Shown: positions 46,701-59,497, counted from the stretch's first letter. The stretch is DNA of 64,000 nucleotides from Symsagittifera roscoffensis (GCF_963678635.1 NC_087064.1:21750509-21814508); one strand, 5' to 3'. The notes: generated by a model not told the origin, from the letters alone. Translations and numbers: made by a program.

Positions 46701-49700
46701 GAGCTAGACCTACTAAAATCTTCAAGGCAATAACTTTTCCAAAAAAATTTTTGATTTTACTCCACACAAATTAGCGTCAAACTCTTATTTCAACTAGACT
46801 TAGTGTCGCGAATATCCTGGCTTAGACCAGTTTTGTTTTACTCTGTTCTTTTTAAAAGCCAAGTTACCAGAGGAGTCATTTGTTTTTAGCCTGACTCCTA
46901 AAAACCTCATTACTTTCACTACTTACTTTCCTTTTGTCTACTCAGGTATTGGCAAAATTAGGACCCTTCCGGATTAGCAAAACTAGGACCCTTACGGATT
47001 GGCAAAATTAGGACCCTTCCGAATTGGGAAGTTTAGGACCCTTTCGGATTGGCAAAAAAAGACCCTTCCGGACTGACAAAACTAGGACCCTTCAAGATTG
47101 ACAAAACTAGGACCCTTCCGGTTTGGGAAAAATAGGACCCTCCGGATTGGCAAAAAAAAGAACCCTTCCGGATTGACAAAACTAGGGCCCTTCCGGATTG
47201 GCAAAAAACAGGAACCTTCCGGATTGCCAAAAGTAGGACCCTTCCGGATTGGTGAAAATGGGACCTTTCCGGATTGGGACCCTTCCAGATCAGTGAAAAT
47301 AGGACCATTCCGGATTGGTGAAAATGGGACCCTTCCGGGTTGTTTAAAATGGGACCCTTCCGGATTGGTGAAAATGGGACCCTTCCGGGTTGTTTAAAAT
47401 GGGACCCTTCCGGATCGGTGAAAATGGGACCCTTCCGGGTTGAAGAAAATGGGATCCTTCCGGATTGGTGAAAATGGGACCCTTCCGGATTGATGAAAAT
47501 GGGATCCTTCCGCACTAAACAGACCAAACTTGAAGGGAGTAATTTTCTCAAGTGGGCGTCTATTGCACCCACCGATTCCTGTGTTACCTATCTGCCTTCG
47601 GTTTCCCTGAGCTAGACCTACTAAAATCCTCAAAGCAATAACTTTTCCAAAAAAAATCATGATTTTACTCCACACAAATTATTGTCAAACTCTTATTTCA
47701 ATTAGACTTGGTGTCGCAAATATCCAGGCTTAGAACTGTTTTGGTTTACTCTGGTCTTTTTAAAAGGCAAGTTACCAGTGGAGTTATTGGTTTTTAGCCT
47801 AATAACCTAATACCTTTCACTACTTACTTTTCTTTTGTCTACTAAAGTATTGATAAAATTAGGACCCTTCCGGATTAGCAAAATTAGGACCCTTCCGGAT
47901 TAGCAAAATTAGGACCCTTCCGGATTAGCAAAATTAGGACCCTTCCGGATTAGCAAAATTAGGACCCTTTCGGGTTGGCTAAATTAGGACCCTTCCGGAT
48001 TGGGAAAATCGGGATACTTCCGGATTGGCAAAAAAAGACCCTTCCGGATTGACAAAACTAGGACCCTTCCGGATTGGCAGAAATAGGACCCCTCCGATAT
48101 GGCAAAAGTAGGATCCTTCCGGATTGGGAAAAATGGGATCCTTCCGGATTGCCAAAAAAGGACCCTTCAAGATTGACAAAACTAGGACCCTTCCGGATTG
48201 GCGAAAATAGGACCCCTCCGGATTGGCAAAAGTAGGACCCTTCCTGTGTTACCTATCTGCCTTCGGATTGCCCGAGCTAGACCTACTAAACTCTTCAAGA
48301 CAATAACTTTTCCAAAAAAAATCTTGATTTTACTCCACACAAATTAGTGTCAAACTCTTATTCCAAGTAGACTTAGTGTGGCGAATATCCGGGCTTAGAC
48401 CTGTTTTGTTTTACTCTGGTTTTTTAAAAAAGTTACCAGTGGAGTCATTGGTTTTTAGCCTGACTCCTAATAACCTAATACCTTTCATTACTTAATTTCC
48501 TTTTGTCTACTCAAGTATTGGCAAAATTAGGATCCTTACGGATTAGCAAAATTAGGACCCTTACGGATTGGCAAAATTAGGACCCTTCCGTATTGACAAA
48601 ACTAGGACCCTTCCACATTGGCAAAAATAAGACCCCTCCGGATTGGCAAAAGTAGGACCCTTTCGGATTGGTAAAATTAGAACCCTTCCGGATTAGGAAA
48701 AATGGGACCCTTCCGGATTGGCAAAAAAGGACCCTTCAAGATTGACATAACTAGGACCCTTCCGGTTTGGCAAAAATAGGACCCTTCCGGATTGGCAAAA
48801 GTAGGACTCTTTCGGATTGGCGAAAAAAGGACCCTTCCGGAATGACAAAACTAGGACCCTTCCGGATTGGCAAAAACAGGAACCTTCCGGATTGCCAAAA
48901 GTAGGACACTGCCGGATTGGTGCAAATGGGACCCTTCCGGATTGGTGAAAATGGGACCCTTCCGGATTGGTGAAAAAAGGACCCTTCCGGGTTGATGAAA
49001 ATGGGATCCTTCCGCACTAAACAGACGAAACTTGAAGGCAGTAATTTTCTCAAGTGGGCGTCTATTGCACCCACCGATTCCTGTGTTACCTATCTGCCCT
49101 CGGTTTCCCCGAGCTAGACCTACTAAAATCCTAGTGTCAAACTCTCCTGTTTTGTTTTACTCTGGTCTTTTTAAAATGCAAGTTACTAGTGGAGTCATTG
49201 GTTTTTAGCCTGACTCCTAATAACCTCATACCTTTCACTACTTACTTTCCTTTTGTCTACTCAGGTATTGGCAAAATTAGGACCCTTCCGGATTAGCAAA
49301 AAAAGACCCTTCCGGACTGACAAAACTAGGACTCTTCCGGATTGGCAAAAATAGGACCCCTCCGGATTGGCAAAAGTAGGACCCTTTCGGATTGGCAAAA
49401 TTAGGACCCTTCCGGATTGGGAAAATTGGGACCCTTCTGGATTGGCAAAACAGGACCCTTCAAGATTGACAAAACTAGGACCCTTCCGGTTTGGGAAAAA
49501 TAGGACCCTCCGGATTGCCAAAAGTAGGGCCTTTTCGGATTGGCAAAAAAAAGAACCCTTCCGGATTGACAAAACTAGGACCCTTCCGGATTGGCAAAAA
49601 ACAGGAACCTTCCGGATTGCCAAAAGTAGGACCCTTCCGGATTGGTGAAAATGGGACCTTTCCGGATTGGGACCCTTCCAGATTAGTGAAAGTAGGACCA

Positions 49701-52260
49701 TTCCGGATTGGTGAAAATGCGACCCTTTTGGAGTGGTGAACATGGGAGCCTTCCGGATTGGTGAAAATGGGACCCTTCCGGGTTGATGAAAATGGGATCC
49801 TTCCGCACTAAGCAGACGAAACTTGAAGGCAGTAATTTTCTCAAGTGGGCGTCTGTTGCACCCACAAAGTCCTGTGTTACCTATCTGCCTTCGGATTGCC
49901 CGAGCTAGACCTACTAAAATCTTCAAGGCAATAACTTTTCCAAAAAAATTTTTGATTTTACTCCACACAAATTAGCGTCAAACTCTTATTTCAAGTAGAC
50001 TTAGTGTCGCGAATATCCTGGCTTAGACCAGTTTTGTTTTACTCTGTTCTTTTTAAAAGCCAAGTTACCAGAGGAGTCATTTGTTTTTAGCCTGACTCCT
50101 AAAAACCTCATTACTTTCACTACTTACTTTCCTTTTGTCTACTCAGGTATTGGCAAAATTAGGACCCTTCCGGATTAGCAAAACTAGGACCCTTACGGAT
50201 TGGCAAAATTAGGACCCTTCCGAATTGGGAAGTTTAGGACCCTTTCGGATTGGCAAAAAAAGACCCTTCCGGACTGACAAAACTAGGACCCTTCAAGATT
50301 GACAAAACTAGGACCCTTCCGGTTTGGGAAAAATAGGACCCTCCGGATTGGCAAAAAAAAGAACCCTTCCGGATTGACAAAACTAGGGCCCTTCCGGATT
50401 GGCAAAAAACAGGAACCTTCCGGATTGCCAAAAGTAGGACCCTTCCGGATTGGTGAAAATGGGACCTTTCCGGATTGGGACCCTTCCAGATCAGTGAAAA
50501 TAGGACCATTCCGGATTGGTGAAAATGGGACCCTTCCGGGTTGTTTAAAATGGGACCCTTCCGGATTGGTGAAAATGGGACCCTTCCGGGTTGTTTAAAA
50601 TGGGACCCTTCCGGATCGGTGAAAATGGGACCCTTCCGGGTTGAAGAAAATGGGATCCTTCCGCACTAAGCAGACGAAACTTGAAGGCAGTATTTTTCTC
50701 AAGTGGGCGTCTGTTGCACCCACAAAGTCCTGTGTTACCTATCTGCCTTCAGATTGCCCGAGCTAGACTTACTAAAATCTTCAAGGCAATAACTTTTCCA
50801 AAAAAAATCTTGATTTTACTCCACACAAATTAGCGTCAAACTCTTATTTCAAGTAGACTTAGTGTCGCGAATATCCTGGCTTAGACCTGTTTTGTTTTAC
50901 TCTGGTCTTTTTAAAAGCCAAGTTACCAGTGGAGTCATTTGTTTTTAGCCTGACTCCTAAAAGCCTAATACCTTTCACTACTTACTTTTCTTTTGTCTAC
51001 TCAAGTATTGATAGAATTAGGACCCTTCCGGATTAGCAAAATTAGGACCCTTCCGGATTAGCAAAATTAGGAGCCTTCTGGTTTGGCAAAATTAGGACCC
51101 TTCGGGATTGGGTAAACTGGGACCCTCCCGGATTGGCAAAAAAAGACCCTTCCGGATTGACAAAACTAGGACCCTTCAGGATTGGCAAAAAAGGACCCCT
51201 CCGGATTGGCCAAAGAAGGATCCTTCAGGATTGGCAAAATTAGGATCCTTCCGGATTGGGAAAATTGGGAACCTTCCGGGTTGGCAAAAAAGGACCTTTC
51301 CGGATTGGCATAAGTAGGACCCTTCCGGATTGGCAAAAAAAGGACCCTTCCGGAATGACAAAACTAGGACCCTGATGGATTGGCAAAAATAGGAACCTTC
51401 CGGATTGCCAAAAGTAGGACCCTTCCGGATTGGTGAAAATGGGACCCTTCCGGATTGGGAACCTTCCAGATTAGTGGAAGTAGGACCCTTCCGGATTGGT
51501 GAAAATGGGACCCTTCCGGATTGGTGAAAATGGGACCCTTCCGGATTGGTGAAAATGGGACCCTTCCGCATTGATGAAAATGGGACCATTCCGCACTAAA
51601 CAGACAAAACTTGAAGGCAGTAATGTTCTCAAGTGGGCGTCTGTTGCACCCACCGAATCCTGTGTTACCTATCTGCCTTTGGATTGCCCGAGGTTGACCT
51701 TATAAAATCCTCAAGGCAATAACTTTTCCAAAAATAATCTTGATTTTACTCCACACAAATTAGTGTCAAACTCTTATTTCAATTAGACTTAGTGTGGCGA
51801 ATATCCGGGCTTAGACCTGTTTTGTTTTACTCTGGTCTTTTTAAAAGGCAAGTTAACAGTGGAGTCATTGGTTTTTAGCCTGACTCCTAATAACATGATA
51901 CCTTTCACTACTTACTTTTCTTTTTTCTACTCAAGTAATGGCAAAAATAGTACCCTTCCGGATTAGCAAAATTAACACCCTACCGGATCAGCAAAATTAA
52001 GACCCTTCCGGATTAGCAAAATTAGGACCCTTCAGGATTGGCAAAATTAGGATCCTTCCGGATTGGGAAAAGTAGGACCCTTCCGGATTGGTGAAAATGG
52101 GACCATTCAGGATTGGCACCCTTCCAGATTGGTGAAAGTAGGACCCTTCCGGATTGGTGAAAAAGGGACCCTTCCGGATTGGTGAAAATGGGACTCTTCC
52201 GGATTGGTGAAAATGGGACCCTTCCGAATGGGTGAAAATGGGACCCTTCCGGATTGGGAA
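43725..52260. repeat. Satellite block V, the largest (8.5 kb)
   Basis: About ten higher-order units of monomer run plus spacer. Two spacers are truncated at their start (about 45,040 and 48,240: 'ccttcctgtgttacc'), and others have internal deletions (about 45,930). The last run (51.94-52.26 kb) enters the LTR-like copy 2. Confidence 0.95.
44255..50656. repeat. 3,201-bp tandem duplication inside block V
   Basis: The segment at about 44,255-47,455 is repeated at 47,456-50,656 with constant offset 3,201 bp and only a handful of substitutions. Satellite, spacers and their private truncations are all shared, so this is a recent single event, or an assembly duplication. Confidence 0.9.
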
Positions 52261-53298
52261 CCCTCCGGGTTTATAAAAATAGCTTTTCGGGGACTATAAA
52301 AATTTCACCAGAGAACCTTACCGATACAATATCCAAGTCTAATTGCGATACGAATTAACTAGGAAGGGTGTATTCCGGCCTTAGATCCTTCCTGATTGAA
52401 GCTAAGCTGCTTATTTGACAATTCTCCTTCACTGTGAAGGGTCTAATAACTAGCTTAGTCTTGACCTGACTATCATTTTCTGGGTTCTTTAGCGCTCATT
52501 TTTGGTCTAGAACAGCGTAAAAATGCCTCATTTAACCTTTACTACCCTTTGTTAGGGGTATAAGGGCTTTCCATTTTTTTTTTACATAACGTGAAGGGTC
52601 TACCGTCACAAATTGGTAACTTTGCTAAAAACAACTTCAAAATTTTTTAATGCTTACTCTTTTGGATAATTGTAGGCTCTATGAGGGAGCTCACCTAATT
52701 TTTGATCAAATGAAACTAAGATCAATTGGATTTGTCGATTAGTTCCAAAGTTATTAACCAAAACGTCCTTTTTCTAAAGTTCAAAAGTTTTCTCTCTCAT
52801 AGGTTCCGCCTAATTTTTTTTCGCAATTCTTATCTTTTTGAACTAAGAATTATTGATCCGAAATCAAATGGCCTATACTCTTCTAGTTCAATGCAAAAAC
52901 CCCAATCTAAAACCCCAATCTTCTAGTTCCAGCTGAAAAAAATTTGCCAAAAACAATGCTATTTGGACCCTTCCGGATGGTTGAATCCACTAAATCAAAC
53001 ACGTTAAGTTCAATTTCACTGCAACCCGGAAGCTTATTGGCAAACGTGATTTAAAACCTGTCGATTCACTAGTAAAGGTTTTCCGAACAACAACTTGAAA
53101 CAACTCAAAAATCGCCATTTGTGGGGAGATCAAAATATCACTATTTTGACACCAAAAACCGGTCTGCTTACTGTGTTTTTCACTGAGAAACTTTATTGGA
53201 GTATTAATGTAGTCTCTATAAATAGTAATACTAGTAATTAGTAATATTATACCCCTCCGGGTTTGTTCAATATCCGAATTAAGGTGCTTAACTCGGAA

Positions 53299-53615
53299 AT
53301 TTGCAGCTTGGTGGAGGGTCACTTCAGTGCAGTCACTGTCGAGCAGCCCACAGATTTATATCTTAGTTTTTGTACCAAAAGGGATATTAAACTTGTTAAC
53401 GATACCCAACAGTCGATTGTTGTTGTCCATGGGCCCCTTCTTGTTGCTCCTTGCACTGCTTGCTGGATCAGTCTCCTGCTCTAATCCCGAGATTCTTCCG
53501 GATTGAGCGCAAAATACTCAAATAACCCTACAGTACAAGCACCACAATTGGGTTACAATTTTGGTCGTAACGATCCTGTCTGATATAAATATCTGTTACA
53601 ACAATATATCTAATA
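53299..53615. other. Insertion of about 320 bp in LTR-like copy 2
   Basis: Absent at the matching place of copy 1 (about 32,008). It contains a monomer-like 'attcttccggattgagc'. Origin unknown; it could also be a deletion in copy 1. Confidence 0.5.
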
Positions 53616-54600
53616 ACAACAAACGGGAGGGTCGGATCACATCTCGTCTGTGGTGATGATTTCTACTGATTTTATATATATATATACTTTTTTTTCGTGT
53701 AATTTTTTATGTTTTTTGTTTCTTCTTAGGTACTATACTACTTTTTGTTTGGCTTCTTTTATATCCTTAGGTGTTTTTGGTCATATACCTCTCAGAGAAC
53801 GACGGGACGGCCAACACCCCCCACGCTCCCCACCCTTCCTGGTACGTAAATTTTTGGTCTTAACAAGGTTAAAAAGCTAACTTCGGAAATCCAGAAGTCT
53901 TCCGCGTTCCGTACTACCCCTCCGCCTCGGTGGTTAGGGCCTTATTTTGAGCATCCGCTCGGCGCGGAATGCTCGTTAACGGATCTGCTGGTCATGATGT
54001 TAAGAAAAAATAACACCCAGGAGCGCCATAAAAACATCTATGTAACATTTGCCCGGAAGTACATATGGACGGAAAATAAAGCTAGGTTCTAAAACGACTG
54101 GCTAGCGTCTAAACACTGCTCTACATGCTTTTCACCGTCTTTGCCAAAACCAGTTCTTATTGTGGTCTTTCTAACATCGGGTCGACAAAAACATTACCGT
54201 TTCCGGCTTCGATCAGAACGCTCTAATTAAATTAATTACATGCAAAATTAGTGAGCTCATGGCTGGGTCTCAGTATCCCCAGTCCACAAGGTCACTACTA
54301 AAAACAGGGCTACTCCATTTTTATCATATTACTATTGTTTTTGTTCAGTAGATAAAGATCATGGATCAATCCAAGGATCAACCCTTTTACCTTAACTCCT
54401 AGCTCCTCATAATCTGAAAACGAATTTAGATGTTATTAATTGAATTCAGGACATGACCAGAAGCTAAAAGTATATAAAACAGAGAGTTAGAGTTGTCTCC
54501 CGAGAATCCTCCGGATCCTGGAATCCGGGCAAAGAACACTTTGATTTCTTCCCGGAAGACTGGACACGTCGTCCCAATACCCTTCCTGGTTCTCGGAATT

Positions 54601-54640
54601 CGTGTTCTAACGATTGTAGCGGCACAATCGTTACAACACG
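54601..54640. other. 40-bp near-perfect hairpin
   Basis: Arms CGTGTTCTAACGATTGT and ACAATCGTTACAACACG are complementary over 17 positions with one mismatch and a 6-base loop. It sits at the end of the roughly 680-bp stretch present only in LTR-like copy 2 (53,968-54,647). Confidence 0.85.
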
Positions 54641-55673
54641 GAAGGGTCTGATAGCTGTTTTCTGTTTCAATATCGATCTCTCTCGCACAATCCTCATTCA
54701 CCGTTTTTCTCAACGAATTCTGTTGTTCTGTTTTCTTTTGCTGTTTCAGTTTTTGCGAAATTTTGACGTATTCACGTGTCTTTCTTTCCAAACGAATTTT
54801 TAAAAATTATTTTGTCAGTCCAAATTAACCTTTCTACGTTCGTCAAAATGAACGTTTAACTTCGTCAATGTGCTAAAACGGCCAATTTGCCCGCTCTGCT
54901 TTCACAATAAAAATTCGAATTCGAACTTGCATTTTGATATATTCTGGTCGAATGTCACACAACTAAAACGTTCCGTGTTGAAACGCTTCTTTGAATACAA
55001 TTGCTTTGAGACATCAGGTGTAAAACAATCATCAGCAGAGACATGCAAATGAGCGAAAATTGGATAAGGATTGGAGTAGGTTACTCTGAACGATAGACAA
55101 CAAATCTTCGTGGATCATTCGACCAGAAAACATCTAGAGTATTACCAGACAAAATAGTAGGAAAAATCACTAACTGAAACAGATTGAGATCGTTTAATGG
55201 GCTCAAAATGTTCATCGAAGTGAGGTGAAAGAACTCTGTCCTAGTGTGTTTTCTCTCCCAATTGAAGCGACAATGGTAGTTTGTAGTTTGCCTTAAAACC
55301 GCCCTCTCAAACGGTCAAATATGATACATTTTTCTTAAATGTATGTTCTACAAGTTAGGATGCGATTTGAATCTTCTGTGCAACCTGCAAAGCTTCTAAC
55401 TTTCTATTTAGTTTCTGGTCTGCGTCATTTGCAATGGTTTCCTAGTACCTTAAATTAAATTCCTGGAATCTACGAGATAAGAAATCCTGGTTGCCAGTCA
55501 ATCAGACGATTTTTGCTTTGCTTTCGAACGTTTTTTGTAACTTCAATTGCGGCGCTTTGTGTTTTTTAACCTCTCCCAAAAGTTTTCACTTTTCCCGAAA
55601 ACTACTCTGCCAATACTCACCAAAGTGGTACAATTAGCAAGATCAGCCGCTCCTCTGTGAGCCTGAATGTTCA

Positions 55674-57549
55674 GCTAGTCTCTTTTTGTCTTATCCCATT
55701 CACATTGGCCTTGGAAAATTTCAATGAGAAAAAAAGGGCTCCGTTTCTTTAAATTTTCTTTGAAGCTACCCTGCGAAATCTGAGACTGAGTATTCAATCC
55801 GAAAAGAAGCTGCCAGGATTTTTCCCTGCTCAAGCGGCGACGTCCTAGTTTTTTAGAAAGGTAATTTTAAATATGCCAGTCGGTCATGTTTGGAAAATTG
55901 TTCTTGAGCAATGCGAATAAGCATAATTTTGGGGTAAAATGGAATTTTTCAAAAGTTCGAATTGGACATGTCATGCTCAAGTTTCTCGCGACAACTGAAA
56001 TATCAGAAATTAAAATCAGAACGACCGAATAACAAGCGCGGGAAAGTTGTCAATTTAAGCAGCGGGAAATTGCTTTTCGCAATTTCCGACATCTAATTAG
56101 AACGAGAGTAGAGCTGTCCTAACTTGATATAGGAAACAAAGAACATCGAAATTAAGTTGGACCAGAGTGAACCTTCGGTGGAAAGGTGGACAACCGAAGT
56201 GTCCCAATGGTCCAGAACCAAAACTCAATTCTCAAAATAAAACTGGTTTAATTAAAACTTCTAGAGCTGATACTTAATTCCCCATTTATTCTCAAGTTGC
56301 TTACTAATTTAGTTACCCCAATTCGCGAGTGTACTGGTATGTAAGTACCCTATTTAATTTTCTTGAGTGTGTTTTACCATTGTTATGATGAGATAAGGCG
56401 AGTTTTAGGTTGATCCATCTGAAATGGATCAAAGTTCCACTGTCTAATAAAAAGTAAACTGCACGGACTGTTCCGACCCTGTTTTTAACGGCGTTCGTGT
56501 ATTTTGGGTATTTCGAGACTTAAGTATGAGGGCATTCTTATTTTCTAGAGTAGGGGGGTATTTTGGTAGTGGCCTTCAAGCTGTAACGGTTTTTTAGTCT
56601 CATGTCGCAAGTAACCGAATTGGCTTCAACCGTTTGAGGTAGAAAAACACAAGAGATAGTGTCCCTGACTCTTGAGCCAATGGTTATAGGGCCTATTTTT
56701 CTTTAACCTCATATGTGACTTAAGTAGGCGACTGTTACAAAACTTAGAAAAATTCCATCTTTTATCCTAGCGATAAGCAAGGGTGTTGCCCCGGTTACTA
56801 TTTTTTTCCGTAGCAGATCGATTCAAATTGGTGATCATATCCAAATCTTTTTTTAAATCAGATTTTGAGCCCTTCTGCGTTTTAAATGCCCATTCTTTTT
56901 ACCCTTGCGATAGAAAAGTGTCTTTTGTTCGGGTACTAGACTTTTTTCCGTAAATAACTTTGTTCACATAATGGTCAATTTAATGGGAATCGTTACTATT
57001 ACTTCTGGAATGCTCAATTCCTTGAAAATACAAATAAAAATACCATCATTTACGTAGTAATTAGGTCAAGCCCTTATCAGGTGGTAATTTTCTGTTTTCT
57101 CGAATTTTCTTGTCTCGAGTTTCTTAATTTTTTTCGGGTCCGTGATTTTTTTAACTAGTTTCTGTAGTTTTGTTTATCGTTATTCTTTTCATCTGATACG
57201 ATGTTTTATGGCCAGCTTTCTAAAGCATGTTTTTTTCCAATTTAAAAAATTTTTTCTTTAACTGTGAGTTCAGTAATTTGTAAATTTATCAAGTCTGATG
57301 TTCGGTTTTTTTTTCATTTTTTTGTTTTGAACATTTAAACACATTCAGTTTATATATATCGGCATAGTCAATTTTTATTGCGTAAATAGTAGGGAAAAAA
57401 CGTTTGCATGCGATTATGCAGAATGGTTAATTCAGGAGCTTGGCGTTTACCCGCGGGCTTATAAAATGCCATACATAAAAAATAACAGAAACAAATTTAC
57501 AATGACGCCAGATACACAGAAAAGCTTTACCAGATTTACATAAAACAGA
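55674..57549. other. AT-rich DNA without genes
   Basis: Short chance frames only. Around 56,390-56,530 the sequence weakly resembles 63,410-63,540 ('gggtcaatcc', 'tttttaa', 'cgtg', 'gag'), so an old LTR remnant may be present. Confidence 0.4.
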
Positions 57550-57760
57550 AAAAACACTCATGAGCAGTACCGGGACAGAAGGAGGGTGGAGTTCCCTTTT
57601 TGCAGTACAACTGACAGCTGTTGCATAAGATAGCAAGCAGCTTGCCCGGGGTCGGCACAGGCAGAGCGCGCTGCTGCCATCGAAGCAATGCGACAAATGG
57701 TTTCAGCGGCAATAGGCGACCACCCGTCAAGGGCCTCGAAAGGCATGTCCAAATTATGCA
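57550..57760 (+). other. GC-rich island with coding character
   Basis: Much richer in G+C than the surrounding DNA. One plus frame reads QAERAAAIEAMRQMVSAAIG, protein-like and helical; the minus strand also has open frames. It may be a fragment of the plus-strand cassette, which starts 300 bp further on. No family recognised. Confidence 0.3.
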
Positions 57761-58049
57761 GAATGGATGGGCTTTAAAAACGTTATAACTTTATAATGAA
57801 TTTTTTTAATGATATTGGTTTTGTTTTTGGCTCAACAGGTTCAGACCAAATTTTTTTTTCCGCTCGGTCAATGATTTCCAATTGTTCTTAAGGCTGATTA
57901 TGAACTTCATTCTATACGTCTCAGAGCGTTTTAAGATATTTCTTTGTCAAATTTTCATGTAAATTTTTCAACTGGATTTCCAGAAACTTTTTTGACTGTC
58001 TTTTTTTTCTATTCACCATCGTGTAGCGCAATGTGTTTTTTATCGAAAG
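57761..58049. other. Non-coding AT-rich gap
   Basis: Nothing recognisable; T-rich runs. Confidence 0.4.
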
Positions 58050-58400
58050 TTGGCAGACATCCTCATTGTGTTGGATGAAGTCCTCTTACACGAGATCTCG
58101 AATTTGGCTCGGCAACTAAAGTTCAGTTCGGAAATAGGAGACGATCATCCAATAATAGGTCACTTGACAGCTAGCCTATGGTTCCGAGGCATGGACTTGA
58201 CCATCACTAGCTCCACCAGCAAGTCGAGGGGACCAAGCAATGAAAGAAAGAATGTGGCTGCGGCCGAGAAACAACTACTGGAAGCGATGGTTTATCGATT
58301 AACGCAAGAGAGAGGCAGGTGGCCGTTCCTAACCCCAAGGCTAGAGAACGCTACGGATTTGACGCGGGAGAATGCTCCACCTCTCGTGAGGCAGGTATGA
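58050..58400 (+). pseudogene. Plus-strand cassette, block 1
   Basis: Starts with ILIVLDEVLLHEISNL and continues through SLWFRGMD, NERKN and LEAMVYRL; it aligns with minus-strand 11,053-10,690. The upstream part of the block (matching 11.05-11.4 kb) is missing, so the element is truncated at about 58,040. The frame ends at TGA 58,398-58,400. Confidence 0.6.
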
Positions 58401-58520
58401 GAGTTTCTCGAGGAATAGTTGGAGATGGCCAAGAGCAGGGAAATGAAGGTGAGGAGATTCGTCACGGCAGCAAACGAGGTCACCATCTGAGGATTCTGGA
58501 GGGAGCATGCCAAAGGTGAA

Positions 58521-58811
58521 TTGAGAAGGAGGAAAGATCACGAGATTCTGAAATTCTTGAATCCTTGTTGGGAGAAGAGGTATATGGCTACAGTGTTTTA
58601 TGCAAAAGAAACCATATTCGAGGCCTTTGTGCAAGAGCTGTTGAGCATGTCCATAAACCTCTTGTTGGCCCTATACTTGGTTTACCCAAGGTACCTGTTC
58701 AACATGGGTCCAGCGTACATGTTCAGCAGGGGAGTAGAGACACTTCGGATTGACGGGTATCTGACGCTAGTGCTCCTGACTCATGGTGAGCTGGAGCGTT
58801 TCATCGATTAA
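58521..58811 (+). pseudogene. Plus-strand cassette, block 2
   Basis: Aligns with the last third of minus-strand 10,681-10,142 (pattern VETLRIDGYLTLVLLTHGEL). A gap of about 100 bp with other frames separates it from block 1. It ends at a stop. Confidence 0.6.
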
Positions 58812-58969
58812 AGAAATATGGAGAGCCCCTGTCAATGGGGAAGGCCCACTAAAGCATAGACACCTACTCGTACAAGTGCGCGGCCGGACTGAAGACTGCT
58901 AGTGGTGTATCTTCTGATGCAAAACCGACGCATGACCGGCGAGGAGAAGAATCCTAAGACGAGAGACGA

Positions 58970-59497
58970 GTGGAGGGAGGCGAATGGTGGTACCCTCTGC
59001 TGACTGATTTGTGCCTGGCAATGAGATCTGACCCGGTGGGAGTGATCAGGGGACTACAAGAGGTCGTGACTTGTAATTACGGACCAGCGATTACGTACGC
59101 TTGTCCGGATCCTCTAGTGGCGGCATGCTGCAATTCAGTGGTACACGTGAGCCTAATAAGCGTGTTGGATGTGACGGCGCTGAACTGGTGTCGACAAGAG
59201 GTGCTGTGGGCACGAATGAGCAACACAGTGCTCTTCGGGAACGTGAAAAATCCCGAGTCGGTAATGTTCAACTTCCGGGGGCAACTGCAATGTAGAATGG
59301 GGGGAAAGCGTGAAGGCCCCATTGAGAGTTATCCCAAGTTTTGGAATCTGAATCCCCTGACGGCGGATGGACAGGAAATTTTGAGAATCCCCGCGTGGAA
59401 AAAGAGTTTCGAGTTGGTGAAGAGGGAGCTAGAGGCGACGCTAGAGAAAGAAATCCTGCCGCCACTATTCCCGAGTTCCCGACAGTCCGGAGAATGA
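58970..59497 (+). pseudogene. Plus-strand cassette, block 3 (LAMRSDPVGVIRG)
   Basis: Aligns with minus-strand 10,027-9,737 through LTDLCLAMRSDP, YGPAITYACPD, VHVSLIS and LNWC, then continues with about 100 further residues ending at a TGA. This is the longest conserved stretch between the two cassettes and fixes their common origin. Confidence 0.7.

Larger units (their letters stand above)
52260..55673 (-). repeat. Long LTR-like copy 2
   Basis: Matches 30,790-33,402. Its outer terminus at 55,673 is again TGAACATTCAGG on the minus strand. Relative to copy 1 it has two extra stretches (about 53,299-53,615 and 53,968-54,647) and lacks about 220 bp. There is no gene. Flanking DNA beyond 55,673 is unrelated to gag. 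Confidence 0.8.

Noticed and set aside
24100-52260. CRISPR array
   Set aside because: The 23-25-bp repeats are head to tail with no unique spacers of constant length; the context is eukaryotic retroelement DNA.
55674-57549. Host gene or RNA gene
   Set aside because: No open frame with motif support and no RNA fold signature could be seen by eye.
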